NCBI GenBank assembly: GCA_020697255.1
Contig: JAJFBE010000003.1
Span: 124,001-188,000 of the forward strand
From: Burkholderiales bacterium
Lineage (GTDB): Bacteria; Pseudomonadota; Gammaproteobacteria; Burkholderiales; UBA11063
DNA length: 64,000 nt
Direction of reading: 5' to 3'
Position numbers and translations under genes: made by a program. Shown here piece by piece: positions 37,984-46,523 of this stretch (positions are counted from its first letter, which is position 1; each line of letters opens with the position of its first letter). The notes beneath the pieces are model-generated. The model did no database searches. It was given only the letters and a program-made list of their open reading frames with translations, and was not told the DNA's origin.

Positions 37984-38766
37984 CTACATCGTTTTTGCTA
38001 GGTTTACCAGCGTTTGGTCTAGCGGGTTCACATTAATAAAACCAAAGCGTGGGGTTTCCAGGTCTATGATTATGTACAAAACCAACGAGATAATTATTGC
38101 ATAGCTAAGCATGTATAGCAGATTTCTTTTGCTACTTCTAGGTAAATCGTAACCGACAAGGAGTGCGCTAAATAAGCTAAGAGATATCAACATCACATAA
38201 ATTATAGTTGGCGGATGATTTAAACGGGCCATTTCCCGGGTAGTGGTGATATCAAACATTTCATTTAACGACGGAATTAGAATCTTGGCACAATCAACCG
38301 ATGCGCCTGGTTTATAACAACCTTGTACAGCGGCTTTCCAGATTTGATTTTGCAGGTTTGTAGTAGAGTCTAGTATAGATTTAGTATATTTTTCATCTAT
38401 TACTTGCTTATATACATTGGCACGGACTAAGGTATATGTTTTGAATAAACTACGCACCTGCGGTTGTATTTCTTTGGGAAGAAAATCAATACGTAAATAT
38501 GCCGTTCCAATTGCATTTACTTCATCCGTGATTAAATGTAGTCTTGCCTCAAATCTTGAACCGGCGCCGGTAAAAGTGAAGGCAAGTAAAAGCCCGAATA
38601 GCGCAAAAATTACTGTTTCAACCGGCCCTTGAATACTGTTCCGGCTGGCAGAGCCCTCTCTGCCAGATATCAATATACGAACCCGGCGGCCAATCTCTAA
38701 AAAGATAAACATTAGCGTACATAGGCTCAGGAAAAAACCGGGCGCGCTTAGTAATTTAAATAACAT
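37984..38766 (-). CDS. DUF4239-type (bestrophin-like) membrane protein
   Basis: 260 residues. Two N-terminal helices (LLSAPGFFLSLCTLMFIFL and VETVIFALFGLLLAFTFTGA) are followed by RFEARLHLITDEVNAIGTAYLR, a hallmark of DUF4239 proteins, then a helical loop with LPKEIQPQVRSLFKTYTLVR and two C-terminal helices. Function is unknown; remote similarity to bestrophin anion channels has been proposed for the family. It probably forms a membrane unit with the following YihY-type gene. Confidence 0.8.
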   Translation of the reverse strand: MLFKLLSAPGFFLSLCTLMFIFLEIGRRVRILISGREGSASRNSIQGPVETVIFALFGLLLAFTFTGAGSRFEARLHLITDEVNAIGTAYLRIDFLPKEIQPQVRSLFKTYTLVRANVYKQVIDEKYTKSILDSTTNLQNQIWKAAVQGCYKPGASVDCAKILIPSLNEMFDITTTREMARLNHPPTIIYVMLISLSLFSALLVGYDLPRSSKRNLLYMLSYAIIISLVLYIIIDLETPRFGFINVNPLDQTLVNLAKTM

Positions 38767-38793
38767 ATCAGATATCCAATTTAATGATCAATA

Positions 38794-39195
38794 TCACTCT
38801 GCATTATGACATACAACTTCAATATTATGTCCATCCGGATCTAGTACAAAAGCTGCATAATAATGTTCATGATAGCGCCTTAATCCTGGTTTCCCATTAT
38901 CTTTACCGCCGGCATTAATCGCGGCTTTATAAAATTCATCAACTTGTAGCCGATTATGGGCTATAAATGCTATATGTATAGGTGGGTGATTAACTGGTTT
39001 GGCTGAGGTAGCCCCACTAATCCAAAAATCTGGCTTGCCTGAATTTTCTTCGCCAAACCCTGCAACATCGGTCGTTTGCGTTATTGCTTTACCAAATTCC
39101 ATCAGTTTAGCATAACCAATGGGCCTTAAGGCTTCTTCATACCATTTGCCGCTTTTTTCAACATTACTTACAATTACCCCTGTATGAGCTATCAT
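38794..39195 (-). CDS. VOC family (glyoxalase-like) protein
   Basis: About 133 residues forming two beta-alpha-beta-beta-beta repeats: MIAHTGVIVSNVEKSGKWYE with His4, PPIHIAFIAHNRLQVDEFYK with the second metal His, and YYAAFVLDPDGHNIEVVCH with the Glu. That is the usual set of metal ligands of vicinal oxygen chelate enzymes. The substrate cannot be told. ATG at 39195 is preceded by AAGGAG at six bases, so the longer frame from 39240 is rejected. Confidence 0.88.
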   Translation of the reverse strand: MIAHTGVIVSNVEKSGKWYEEALRPIGYAKLMEFGKAITQTTDVAGFGEENSGKPDFWISGATSAKPVNHPPIHIAFIAHNRLQVDEFYKAAINAGGKDNGKPGLRRYHEHYYAAFVLDPDGHNIEVVCHNAE

Positions 39196-39281
39196 ATCTG
39201 TCTCCTTAAAATTTAATCTTGAGTCATTATAGCACAGCAAAAAACTAAAATGTATGCCAAAATTTTACTTAGTTCACGCAT

Positions 39282-39989
39282 TTAAATTAGATATGTAATT
39301 TGCCGTATTTGTATAGCAGCAGCCCTTGCCAGAATTCTGGTTGTATCTATTAGTGGGATATTGCAATTTTGTTGATCTAGAATCATGGGTAGTTCGGTAC
39401 AAGCAAGAGCAATTGCATCACAATTGGGCGTTATTTTGGCAATTAATTTGCTAAGCATATCTCTAGCAACTTCAATCTTAGTTTGCGGTACCAAATGGTC
39501 CAAAATTATTTTTTGTATAATATTCTGTTCTTCTTCATCAGGAGTGATCAAAGAAATTTTATTTATATCAAAAATATTTTTGTACAGTTTGATAGACATA
39601 GTCCATTTTGTTCCAAGAACAGCTACACGTTTGTAATTATTAGATACACATTCATTAGTAACGATTTCTAATATGTTTAAGATTTTAATAGGAGATCGTT
39701 TAATAAGTTTTTCTATAACTACATGTACAGTATTAGCCGGAATGATTATGAAATCAGGATTATGCTTTGCTAATTCATTTATTGATATTAGCATTAAATT
39801 AGTTAGATTTTCCCAATCTTCATTTTGTAATAATATGTGATATTCATGGAAATTAAGGTTATGCAAAAATATATTTGGATGAGAATATTTACCGTATTGA
39901 TGTCCATAATATGATACCAGCTCTTCATAGCAAATAGCAGCACCGGGCGCTGTAATGGCAAGAATGCCAATTTTTCCAGTATCTATCAT
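39282..39989 (-). CDS. Aspartate/glutamate racemase family protein lacking the first catalytic cysteine
   Basis: About 235 residues with the family fold: KIGILAITAPGAAICYEELVS, IIIPANTVHVVIEKL, RVAVLGTKWTM and CDAIALACTELPMIL. Cofactor-independent racemases use two cysteines. The second is present in ACTELP, but the first motif, usually Cys next to NT-x-H, reads PANTVH with no Cys. It may have a different activity or no racemase activity. ATG at 39989 fits family starts; upstream in-frame ATGs at 40049 and 40064 are possible. Confidence 0.75.
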   Translation of the reverse strand: MIDTGKIGILAITAPGAAICYEELVSYYGHQYGKYSHPNIFLHNLNFHEYHILLQNEDWENLTNLMLISINELAKHNPDFIIIPANTVHVVIEKLIKRSPIKILNILEIVTNECVSNNYKRVAVLGTKWTMSIKLYKNIFDINKISLITPDEEEQNIIQKIILDHLVPQTKIEVARDMLSKLIAKITPNCDAIALACTELPMILDQQNCNIPLIDTTRILARAAAIQIRQITYLI

Positions 39990-40113
39990 TCGTTTACGTT
40001 TATTGTATGGGTAGTTAGTTTTATTTAGCGTAATTATACACGATAGCATATTTCCCCAATACAAAATATGCAGTAATTCGGTTAAACATTGTTATTATTA
40101 TCTTCATTTGGTT

Positions 40114-40353
40114 TCATTTATAACTTGCCCTAAAAACCATGAGTAATGCACAACTTTATTATCATTTTCAATAGTATAAACAATAAAACTAAAGAATAGT
40201 GGCCTATTTGATAACGTACCTACTTGTATCAATTGGGCTGTTATCATGTGTTAAAATGCTGCCGCTAGCAAGCAACTCTAGCTCTCCAACTCTAACCCCA
40301 AAAATACCCCCATTAATATTTACTGTGCCTGTATTTACAGTAACGTTTGTCAT
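40114..40353 (-). pseudogene. Possible frameshifted small gene
   Basis: On the minus strand ATG 40353 (AAGGA upstream) opens a 49-residue frame MTNVTVNTGTVNINGGIFGV ... ending at 40204. A second frame overlaps from ATG 40257 to TGA 40114 (QLIQVGTLSNRPLFFSFIVY, TIENDNKVVHYSWFLGQVIN). Both read like protein, and together they would make one ~80-residue protein after a single frameshift. I do not recognise the family. The remainder of 40354-40578 shows nothing I can assign. Confidence 0.3.
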
Positions 40354-40578
40354 AATTTATTGATCCTTATATTTATACAATATGGCTTTTAGGCTACTAA
40401 AATAGTCTTTATAATGAATAATTGTACCTGAATTTGCATAAAAACATTTGGTTAATTGAGCTTTGTAACAAGGTAGGTAAGCTGACCGTTTTATAAACAA
40501 ATATTAGATCAATTTTTACCTTTGTGTTATTAAGTCAAAAACTCATGTTGGCATTTAAAATATTACAGCTTGTCTTTA

Positions 40579-41274
40579 TTAATTTGAGGATTGCCAAATT
40601 TTTATAGTTCTCCTAACACCTGCAATAATAACTGCATAAACAAATAGTATTGTTATATTAACCATCCAATTATTAATAATTAACCGCCAAACATCCGGCT
40701 CATTTTTTAACATTTGGTAGTCATTAATTAAATTATGAAAAACAAGGGTGATTACTACACTTGTAACAGTTGCAATTACAAAATTGTCTAATCGCTTAAA
40801 AATGGTCGAAAATATCAATATCTCTGCTATTGCTGCAATTGTAGCAGCGATAACGCCTTGATAGTAGAGCGGCCACATTTGTAAACCTAATGTATTAACA
40901 GATGTTGTGCTTAATAATTCAGTTTTAGACATTGTAGAAGGAAGTGGTAAGCCTGAGATATGGCTAACAGTGAATGAAAATATACCATCACAAATTATTC
41001 CAAAAAAAGCGATTAATATACCAAATCTTCGGCTAGACAATACCACAATTAAATCACTAAGCACATAAATTCCTGGGTATACAAAAGCAGCGCTATTTAA
41101 TTTAAGAGGTGTATTAGAAAAGAAGAAATGTATGTCGACTTGTCTGAAAAACAATGGATTACACACCAATTTACAAGTAACATATAACATTGCAGCAAAG
41201 AATAGTATACAATAACTAAAATTGTCTCCTTTGACAAATTTTAATATAGCATTATAAAAATTATTTATATTCAT
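40579..41274 (-). CDS. VUT/YhhQ-like membrane protein (putative precursor transporter)
   Basis: 231 residues with six hydrophobic helices. The core NSAAFVYPGIYVLSDLIVVLS matches the VUT family pattern (A-x-x-x-YP-x-x-x-x-SD). Later helices include LGLQMWPLYYQGVIAATIAA and a C-terminal NWMVNITILFVYAVIIAGVR. VUT proteins such as YhhQ import queuosine precursors, but this member is divergent and no queuosine genes are nearby. It starts 16 bases after the amidohydrolase stop, so the two are probably co-transcribed. Confidence 0.55.
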   Translation of the reverse strand: MNINNFYNAILKFVKGDNFSYCILFFAAMLYVTCKLVCNPLFFRQVDIHFFFSNTPLKLNSAAFVYPGIYVLSDLIVVLSSRRFGILIAFFGIICDGIFSFTVSHISGLPLPSTMSKTELLSTTSVNTLGLQMWPLYYQGVIAATIAAIAEILIFSTIFKRLDNFVIATVTSVVITLVFHNLINDYQMLKNEPDVWRLIINNWMVNITILFVYAVIIAGVRRTIKIWQSSN

Positions 41275-41289
41275 ATTTATGAATCCTAA

Positions 41290-42156
41290 CTAACTATATG
41301 TTTTAAAAAAGAGCGCGTGTGCATTCTTAAAGAATATTTGCTCTTTTTCATCAGCTGAGAGATTAAGTTTATTTAGATAATTGTACCAATAGTTATAGTC
41401 ATGAGTGAATGATACTGGATAGTTAGAGCCATACATTAGCTGTTCAATAGGGAAGTTTTCTAAACAATAATTTACTACTGTATCAAACTCAGCTTCTTGT
41501 TTAAACATATCTAATCCGGACATTTTAATAAAGATATTTTTTAGTAACGATAGATTTTTAATAGTTTGCTGCCATACCTTATGATCTTCGTCATTATCCT
41601 GGTTCCAGGCTGGTAATGCTAAGTGGTCTATGATAGTGGTAACGTTGGAGCTGGTAATTGCTGGTATGATATTTTGTATTTGATAAGGATACATTTGACA
41701 ATCAAAGATTAGGTTATTTTGTGCCAAATACTTCAAATTTTGCATAATATTACTATTACTAGATAGATCTTCGCCACACGGGCTATAATCAAACTTGGGA
41801 TTATTAGACAATATATGCCGTATGCCGATTACTTTTTTATAGTCTTTAATTTGTTTAATTAGAGTAGAAAATTCAGTAATAGGCAGGGTAATATCGGCAA
41901 AAGCTATATGACGGTATTTAAGCGACTCGTTACCCTTCATAATTGAATCTAACCATTTAATTTCAGTAATGGTAGTAACTGCCGAATCATGTGCTTCCAC
42001 ATGTACCACCCCATAAAGCTCATTATCACAAATTTTAGGCTGCATTTCGGGTAAATAGTTTTTATTAAAAAATGGTGCATTGGTTTGTCTTAAAACCCAG
42101 TTATTGATATTATTGTTTAAATCCCAAAAGTGCAAATGTGTATCAATTAGTTTCAT
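41290..42156 (-). CDS. Amidohydrolase family protein (lactonase-like TIM barrel)
   Basis: 288 residues. The N-terminal metal motif LIDTHLHFWDL is followed by LYGVVHVEAHDS, GIRHILSNNPKFDYSP, TTIIDHLALPAW and LMYGSNYPVSF, in the order typical of amidohydrolase-2 proteins such as 2-pyrone-4,6-dicarboxylate or fuconolactone hydrolases. It hydrolyses a small cyclic ester or amide in the cytoplasm; the substrate is unknown. It heads a likely two-gene unit with the membrane protein downstream. Confidence 0.82.
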   Translation of the reverse strand: MKLIDTHLHFWDLNNNINNWVLRQTNAPFFNKNYLPEMQPKICDNELYGVVHVEAHDSAVTTITEIKWLDSIMKGNESLKYRHIAFADITLPITEFSTLIKQIKDYKKVIGIRHILSNNPKFDYSPCGEDLSSNSNIMQNLKYLAQNNLIFDCQMYPYQIQNIIPAITSSNVTTIIDHLALPAWNQDNDEDHKVWQQTIKNLSLLKNIFIKMSGLDMFKQEAEFDTVVNYCLENFPIEQLMYGSNYPVSFTHDYNYWYNYLNKLNLSADEKEQIFFKNAHALFFKTYS

Positions 42157-42356
42157 TGTTTTCCTTTATTGTTTGAAAATGGCATAAAAGCAAAACACTG
42201 CAATTTTATGAATGTATGCGTCAAATACATATTGGAAACTGATTCCTACAGTATTAAGTACAGATTTTACCATTATTATCTAATTACTTAGGATGTTCAA
42301 AAGGGCTTATTCTGTTACAAAACCTGGCTTATAAGCAGCCTATTTAAATATATATT

Positions 42357-43496
42357 TTATTGCTTGATCATATACTGATATACAGCCCCTTCCGCATTAG
42401 AAACCACATACGCAAATCGGTTATCTGGAGTTATAGCCATGGCCTTAGGAGTTTCGCCTGTCTGTATAATATCCGGATTAAGTGGGCTAGGTATTCCACC
42501 TACATCTATACTATATTCCCATATAACGCCAAATTCAGCATCGGTTATATATATATATTTTCCATTCGGAGACATTGTTATTGAGGAAGCTTTAAACATC
42601 CCGCCATATGATTGTTGAGTTATTGATATATCTCCTCTGTTATCAATAAGAAATGTATTAAAAATATCGGTATCCGGCGCCTGGGTATCGCTAATTGAAT
42701 ATAGATATTTACCATTTGGGCTTATTGCTATTTTTGTAGTATAACCGCCAGCACTTTGTCCAGAACTAATAGGTGCCTGTAGCTCTCCATTTGCTCCTAT
42801 GCTATAAGGCACTACTAAACCATATTTTATATAATTTGCAATATATGCAGTATTACTATTAGAAGCTATAGCTATCCCTGAAATAGGGTTTTTACCTGTA
42901 AGGAATGAGCTAAGTAGCGTCAATTGGCCATTATCTCCTATACTATACTGGGATACATTAGGACTCTCGAGATTTGGTGTTGTTGAACTTCCCATGCTAG
43001 TTATATATGCAAATTTACCATTTGGTGCTATAGCAATTTGTATAGCTAAGTATCCCGTAGGAACAGTTCCAAGTGGCGTTAATACTCCATCATCACCTAT
43101 ACCATATTGCGATACGTCATGCGAATCGAGGTTAACTACATATGCAAATTTACCATTTGGTGTAATAGCTATACTAACAGGATTTTTTCCTGTAGAAATA
43201 TCATTTCGTTCAAGAAAGAGCTGTCCTCCAGCTGAATCAATGCTATACTGAAATACTTTATTTAAAGCAGAAATTACATATGCAAATTTACCGTTTGGTG
43301 TAATAGCTATGGCCGTGGGCTTATCTCCTGCTATAATTTTAAATGGCTCCAGCAGGGCTAACTGACCGCTTTCATCTGTTGCTAAGTTAGACTTGGATAG
43401 TGCATATCCATTATTTATTGTAAACACCGAAATAAATGCTACAAAACTAGTTACGCACATCTTATAGAAGGAAATTTTTCTGGTATTAGTTAGCAT
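42357..43496 (-). CDS. Exported YncE/lactonase-type beta-propeller protein
   Basis: About 380 residues. A signal-peptide-like stretch (MCVTSFVAFISVFTINNGYA) is followed by repeats of about 45 residues, each containing a variant of ITPNGKFAYV (AITPNGKFAYVISALNKVFQ, AITPNGKFAYVVNLDSHDVS, AISPNGKYLYSIS, MSPNGKYIYITD, AITPDNRFAYVVS), the pattern of a seven-bladed propeller. The relatives include 6-phosphogluconolactonase-like and YncE-like proteins. No catalytic role can be assigned. ATG 43496 has AAAGGA at seven bases. Confidence 0.85.
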   Translation of the reverse strand: MLTNTRKISFYKMCVTSFVAFISVFTINNGYALSKSNLATDESGQLALLEPFKIIAGDKPTAIAITPNGKFAYVISALNKVFQYSIDSAGGQLFLERNDISTGKNPVSIAITPNGKFAYVVNLDSHDVSQYGIGDDGVLTPLGTVPTGYLAIQIAIAPNGKFAYITSMGSSTTPNLESPNVSQYSIGDNGQLTLLSSFLTGKNPISGIAIASNSNTAYIANYIKYGLVVPYSIGANGELQAPISSGQSAGGYTTKIAISPNGKYLYSISDTQAPDTDIFNTFLIDNRGDISITQQSYGGMFKASSITMSPNGKYIYITDAEFGVIWEYSIDVGGIPSPLNPDIIQTGETPKAMAITPDNRFAYVVSNAEGAVYQYMIKQ

Positions 43497-43639
43497 TGGT
43501 TTTTCCTTTATTGTTTTAAAAATTGTTTTGCTTTGTAATGCTTGATCTTTTATATAATAAACTGAAGTATTATAAACTAGTCTAATAGCCAGAAAAGATA
43601 AAACTTTAGGGGTAAAAAAGTTTTTAAATATAGTACAAC

Positions 43640-43840
43640 TTAAATATAATAAAAAATTTAGCAATTGTAAGAGATGAATTATTACTATCGGTTAAAAAGC
43701 ATAGTATAGGTTATGGTAAAAATAACTGTAATCATTTTAATGAACAAATAAATGAAACCACATTTGTACCGAATCAATATTCGCTAACTAAAGTCATAAA
43801 TTTGTATCCAACAGGTAAAGAAGATTACAAAGTCCAATAA
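43640..43840 (+). pseudogene. Coding remnant, unrecognised
   Basis: The plus strand has an open stretch without ATG, from near 43640 to TAA at 43838-43840: LAIVRDELLLSVKKHSIGYG, then NNCNHFNEQINETTFVPNQY and SLTKVINLYPTGKEDYKVQ. The composition is protein-like. It begins beyond the divergent propeller gene and is followed by the toxin-antitoxin island. I do not recognise it. The rest of 43841-43980 holds nothing I can assign. Confidence 0.25.
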
Positions 43841-43982
43841 TGAATGGTATTTAAAATACCCTTGGCGGAAATAGTCTTTTTAGCAGCTGCCCTAAATCTT
43901 TCTATATATTTAATCTAGTTTTTTAAAGTTAATGAAATGAACTCTCTAAAAAAGGGTGGAAATTCTGTACACGATTGTATTG

Positions 43983-44007
43983 AACTGTTACAAAAAATAC
44001 AACAGTT
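43983..44007. repeat. AACTGTT hairpin, copy C (single-hairpin copy)
   Basis: AACTGTTACA-AAAAA-TACAACAGTT forms an imperfect hairpin and is followed by TAAATT, as in copy B at 47101-47125. It lies 45 bases past the stop of the minus-strand DUF2442 gene. The first hairpin seen in copies A and B is missing here. Confidence 0.5.
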
Positions 44008-44051
44008 AAATTATTTGCTATCAAGCATGAAAAAAGAGTTAAAAAAAGAAA

Positions 44052-44345
44052 TTACTTAGTATAACCCCATTCTTTAAACAGCCGCTGTTTTTTAGGGTTA
44101 GTTTTATGTGCCAGAAAATATAAGTACTTAGGTGCTACATCAATATCATCACTCCAGCATAATGTGTAATCTACCTTGAATTTTTTAAAGATTTTGTCAT
44201 CTTTCAAGGGTTTAAATATGCCAATTTTATCATTATCTATCATAGGAGATAAATCAACATCAAATTCTTCGTTAGTATTAAATTTCATATGTATTAATTT
44301 ATCATGTAAGTATTTTGCACTTACTATTTCCAATAATTCAGACAT
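44052..44345 (-). CDS. DUF2442 domain protein
   Basis: 97 residues with the family layout: VSAKYLHDKLIHMKFNTNEE, FDVDLSPMIDNDKIGIFKPL, DDKIFKKFKVDYTLCWSDDI and DVAPKYLYFLAHK. DUF2442 proteins are often found beside toxin-antitoxin partners (DUF4160 or RelE types) and are thought to be antitoxin-like or DNA-binding. No direct partner is adjacent; the RelE pair starts 310 bases away. No gene is evident in 44346-44655. Confidence 0.82.
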   Translation of the reverse strand: MSELLEIVSAKYLHDKLIHMKFNTNEEFDVDLSPMIDNDKIGIFKPLKDDKIFKKFKVDYTLCWSDDIDVAPKYLYFLAHKTNPKKQRLFKEWGYTK

Positions 44346-44655
44346 TTTATTTATTCCTCAAATTAAAGGTGTTATATTCTTATATTTAGTAGTGGTTTGC
44401 ATTGATTCCCAATTGTCAAGCAATTCGACTTATTTTCATAATTCACCTCGTATAATTTATTTTCTAAAATTATTTGCATTTATTAAACCCAAAGTATCAG
44501 GAATAGATCTTTCTTGATTAAAGTGTGACTTCATTTTGATACAAAACATCAAGTTGCTCTATAAAGTATTGAATTTATTACTTATTTTAATGCAGTTCTA
44601 TGCCGTAAGGTGTAAAACCAGGTGTGTTTTTAGAAAAATGGCTGATATTATTTTT

Positions 44656-44949
44656 TTACTTTAATTTTTCATGCATATTATTATATATTTCATCATTTTC
44701 ACGTTTGCCAACACCAATTACCACTAAAGTAACAATATCTTTCTGAACCGCATAAACTAATCTGATACCATAACTTCTAAGCTTGATCTTATAGCATTCC
44801 TTGCCGACTATACCGTGCAGTCTATCTTTGGGCACTATAGGGTTTTCTAAGCGTTTATGTAGCGCGCTTAATAACGGCTGTTTGACTGAGTTATCTAATT
44901 TTTCCCACTCTTTGCTTGCGCTGGGCAGAAATTTAAGTTTATAAGTCAT
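44656..44949 (-). CDS. RelE/ParE-type toxin
   Basis: 97 residues: MTYKLKFLPSASKEWEKLDN, then LLSALHKRLENPIVPKDRLH, CYKIKLRSYGIRLVYAVQKD and VTLVVIGVGKRENDEIYNN. This matches the RelE/StbE fold, with the R-L-V-Y and GKR-x-x-x-x-Y motifs typical of ribosome-dependent mRNA interferases. ATG 44949 overlaps the antitoxin stop by 11 bases, so translation is coupled to it. The expected effect is mRNA cleavage on the ribosome unless neutralised. Confidence 0.88.
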   Translation of the reverse strand: MTYKLKFLPSASKEWEKLDNSVKQPLLSALHKRLENPIVPKDRLHGIVGKECYKIKLRSYGIRLVYAVQKDIVTLVVIGVGKRENDEIYNNMHEKLK

Positions 44950-45193
44950 TAATATCAACCGCTATAGCTTTATCCCATTCTTTGCTAATTCGTTCATTAG
45001 CCATTTTAGCCAATTTAATGTCCTCTAGGTAATCAGCAAGTGCAGACATAAGCTTTTCTGGGATTAAGTACGCCTTAACACTATCTCTTTTTAGTATAGC
45101 AATTGGCTCACTTATATGATCTATTATACCGCCATCACGCTTTAAATCAGTTATGCCAATTGTCTTATGCGCATATATAGTTTGTAAACTCAT
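44939..45193 (-). CDS. RelB/StbD-type (Phd/YefM-like) antitoxin
   Basis: 84 residues. The N-terminal DNA-binding half is HKTIGITDLKRDGGIIDHIS with EPIAILKRDSVKAYLIPEKL, as in Phd/YefM/StbD antitoxins. The C-terminal tail (LADYLEDIKLAKMANERISK) is helical and charged and should wrap the toxin. It lies first in the operon and overlaps the toxin, the usual order. The autorepressor site should lie in 45194-45306. Confidence 0.88.
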   Translation of the reverse strand: MSLQTIYAHKTIGITDLKRDGGIIDHISEPIAILKRDSVKAYLIPEKLMSALADYLEDIKLAKMANERISKEWDKAIAVDINDL

Positions 45194-45306
45194 TTTATAA
45201 TTCCTTTTAAATACATGTTTAACTATGTAATTATATCTCTATTCAACTGAAAAGTCAATAGTTAAATTAAATTTAGAACATATGACCATAATGCTATCTT
45301 ATACAG

Positions 45307-45915
45307 TTATGAGGCTTCCCAGCAAATTTGTTTGATTATGCTATAAGTCCAATCACTAATAGTTTTAGTATCTTTAATTATCTTTGCATATAATTTTTCA
45401 TTAATTTTATTACGAATTTTTTTAATTATTTCTGAGGTAATATTGTCCTTACCTAATACTTTTATGGCTTGTACTATTAGGGCACTTTCAGGATATTTAA
45501 AACCTATTTCTTTTAGTGCAATTTTTTTAAACTCTAACTGATTGCCAAAAATCTCATACTTTCGATTTGGCCCATCACTAAAATATATATAACGCCCTGG
45601 TACCTGAGTGGATAAACTAAGTAAGTACAATGCTAAGTCCCCATAAGGTTCTATGCGCCACTTAAATTTCCTGGCAATGGCGTGTGCAACCTTATCTATT
45701 TCTGGACTTAGGTATTGTTTTAATAGAGGGCTGTATTTTGGGAAATCGTATATCCCTCTCATTAAACGCCGAATCTTACCTTCTTGAACTAAATTTGCCA
45801 ATGCCCAATCAATTGTTGCACTATTAAATTTATCTGTAAAATCTGCGCCAGAAAAAATATACCCTCTGCCAGATCCTTTTATGATAGAAAATATTTTGTT
45901 TTCAATGGATTGCAT
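45307..45915 (-). CDS. AbiEi-like / DUF6088 antitoxin-type protein without a toxin partner
   Basis: 202 residues. The N-terminal winged helix is QSIENKIFSIIKGSGRGYIF, then WALANLVQEGKIRRLMRGIY and DFPKYSPLLKQYL. The middle domain RIEPYGDLALYLLSLSTQVP, GRYIYFSDGPNRKYEIFGNQ matches DUF6088/AbiEi antitoxins of type IV systems. The usual nucleotidyltransferase toxin (AbiEii) is not adjacent: downstream is the RelB-type antitoxin, upstream a non-coding 250 bases. It may be an orphan or a broken pair. Confidence 0.75.
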   Translation of the reverse strand: MQSIENKIFSIIKGSGRGYIFSGADFTDKFNSATIDWALANLVQEGKIRRLMRGIYDFPKYSPLLKQYLSPEIDKVAHAIARKFKWRIEPYGDLALYLLSLSTQVPGRYIYFSDGPNRKYEIFGNQLEFKKIALKEIGFKYPESALIVQAIKVLGKDNITSEIIKKIRNKINEKLYAKIIKDTKTISDWTYSIIKQICWEAS

Positions 45916-46074
45916 GAAGTTATCCCATAAAATTTATCAAGAAAAATTATATATTTTTTCTTGAAAGATTATACCATTATTCTGGATTAAACGTAAATAT
46001 TTTCATATAAATTATGTTATTTTGGCAACTCTATTCCCGGATTATAGTGCTCAATTTTACATGACAAAATTCTG

Positions 46075-46164
46075 CTGCAGTTGTTTTGAGTTATCAGGAA
46101 TTTCCGGATAACTGAAATTAATTTTACTTTTTAGTTTAAACTGTTGCACAAAATGCAACAGTTT
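46075..46164. repeat. Double-hairpin repeat, copy A, downstream of TumA
   Basis: The first palindrome is GTTATCAGGAA ... TTCCGGATAAC (46090-46112) and the second is AAACTGTTGCA-CAAAA-TGCAACAGTTT (46138-46164). It starts with GCTGCAG and lies three bases beyond the TumA stop, so the second hairpin can also end transcription. Copy B (47041-47125) has the same order, orientation and spacing, so the two form direct repeats around the TumE/TumA pair. Confidence 0.6.
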
Positions 46165-46166
46165 GC

Positions 46167-46523
46167 TTATGCACAGTGGTATTTAATATCAAAATCTATC
46201 GCTCTTGCTATTGGTCTAATAAACTTATTTTCCTTTTTAAGCTCAATAATACCGTAACGCTCAAAGGTTTTGAGGGTTCTGCTTAGATTACTGCTTTTAC
46301 GTCCTGAAAGTTCGGCTAATTCTTTTATACTAGCTGGTTTAGACTTCTCAATAATACTTAGAAGCCTGGTATTATTTTCATTAAGAACTTCCGCTAACGA
46401 TCTTAATGATTCAAACCATATCTTTGGTTCTGTAGGGCTTGGTTTATATTTGCCAGAGGCAATAGCTAATACCCGTTTTTTATAATTTTCATAAGACATG
46501 ATACCAACTTTTAGGGTTTTCAT
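46167..46523 (-). CDS. HTH antitoxin-like protein of the TumA (HVO_A0114) type
   Basis: 118 residues. The N-terminus has KVGIMSYENYKKRVLAIASG, then PKIWFESLRSLAEVLNENNT. A winged helix follows: RLLSIIEKSKPASIKELAEL, SGRKSSNLSRTLKTFERYGI, IELKKENKFIRPIARAI. This MarR-like layout with the WFES element is characteristic of antitoxins paired with TumE-type toxins. Its start overlaps the upstream toxin gene by four bases (ATGA). It probably also represses the operon. Confidence 0.82.
   Translation of the reverse strand: MKTLKVGIMSYENYKKRVLAIASGKYKPSPTEPKIWFESLRSLAEVLNENNTRLLSIIEKSKPASIKELAELSGRKSSNLSRTLKTFERYGIIELKKENKFIRPIARAIDFDIKYHCA

Noticed and set aside
44176-44517. 113-codon plus-strand frame over the DUF2442 gene
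   Set aside because: The opposite strand encodes a recognisable DUF2442 protein; this frame is its shadow and runs into AT-rich intergenic DNA.
44346-44655. A short minus-strand frame (about 25 codons) with ATG near 44534
   Set aside because: It is too short, without a ribosome site and without similarity to neighbours; the stretch is left as non-coding.
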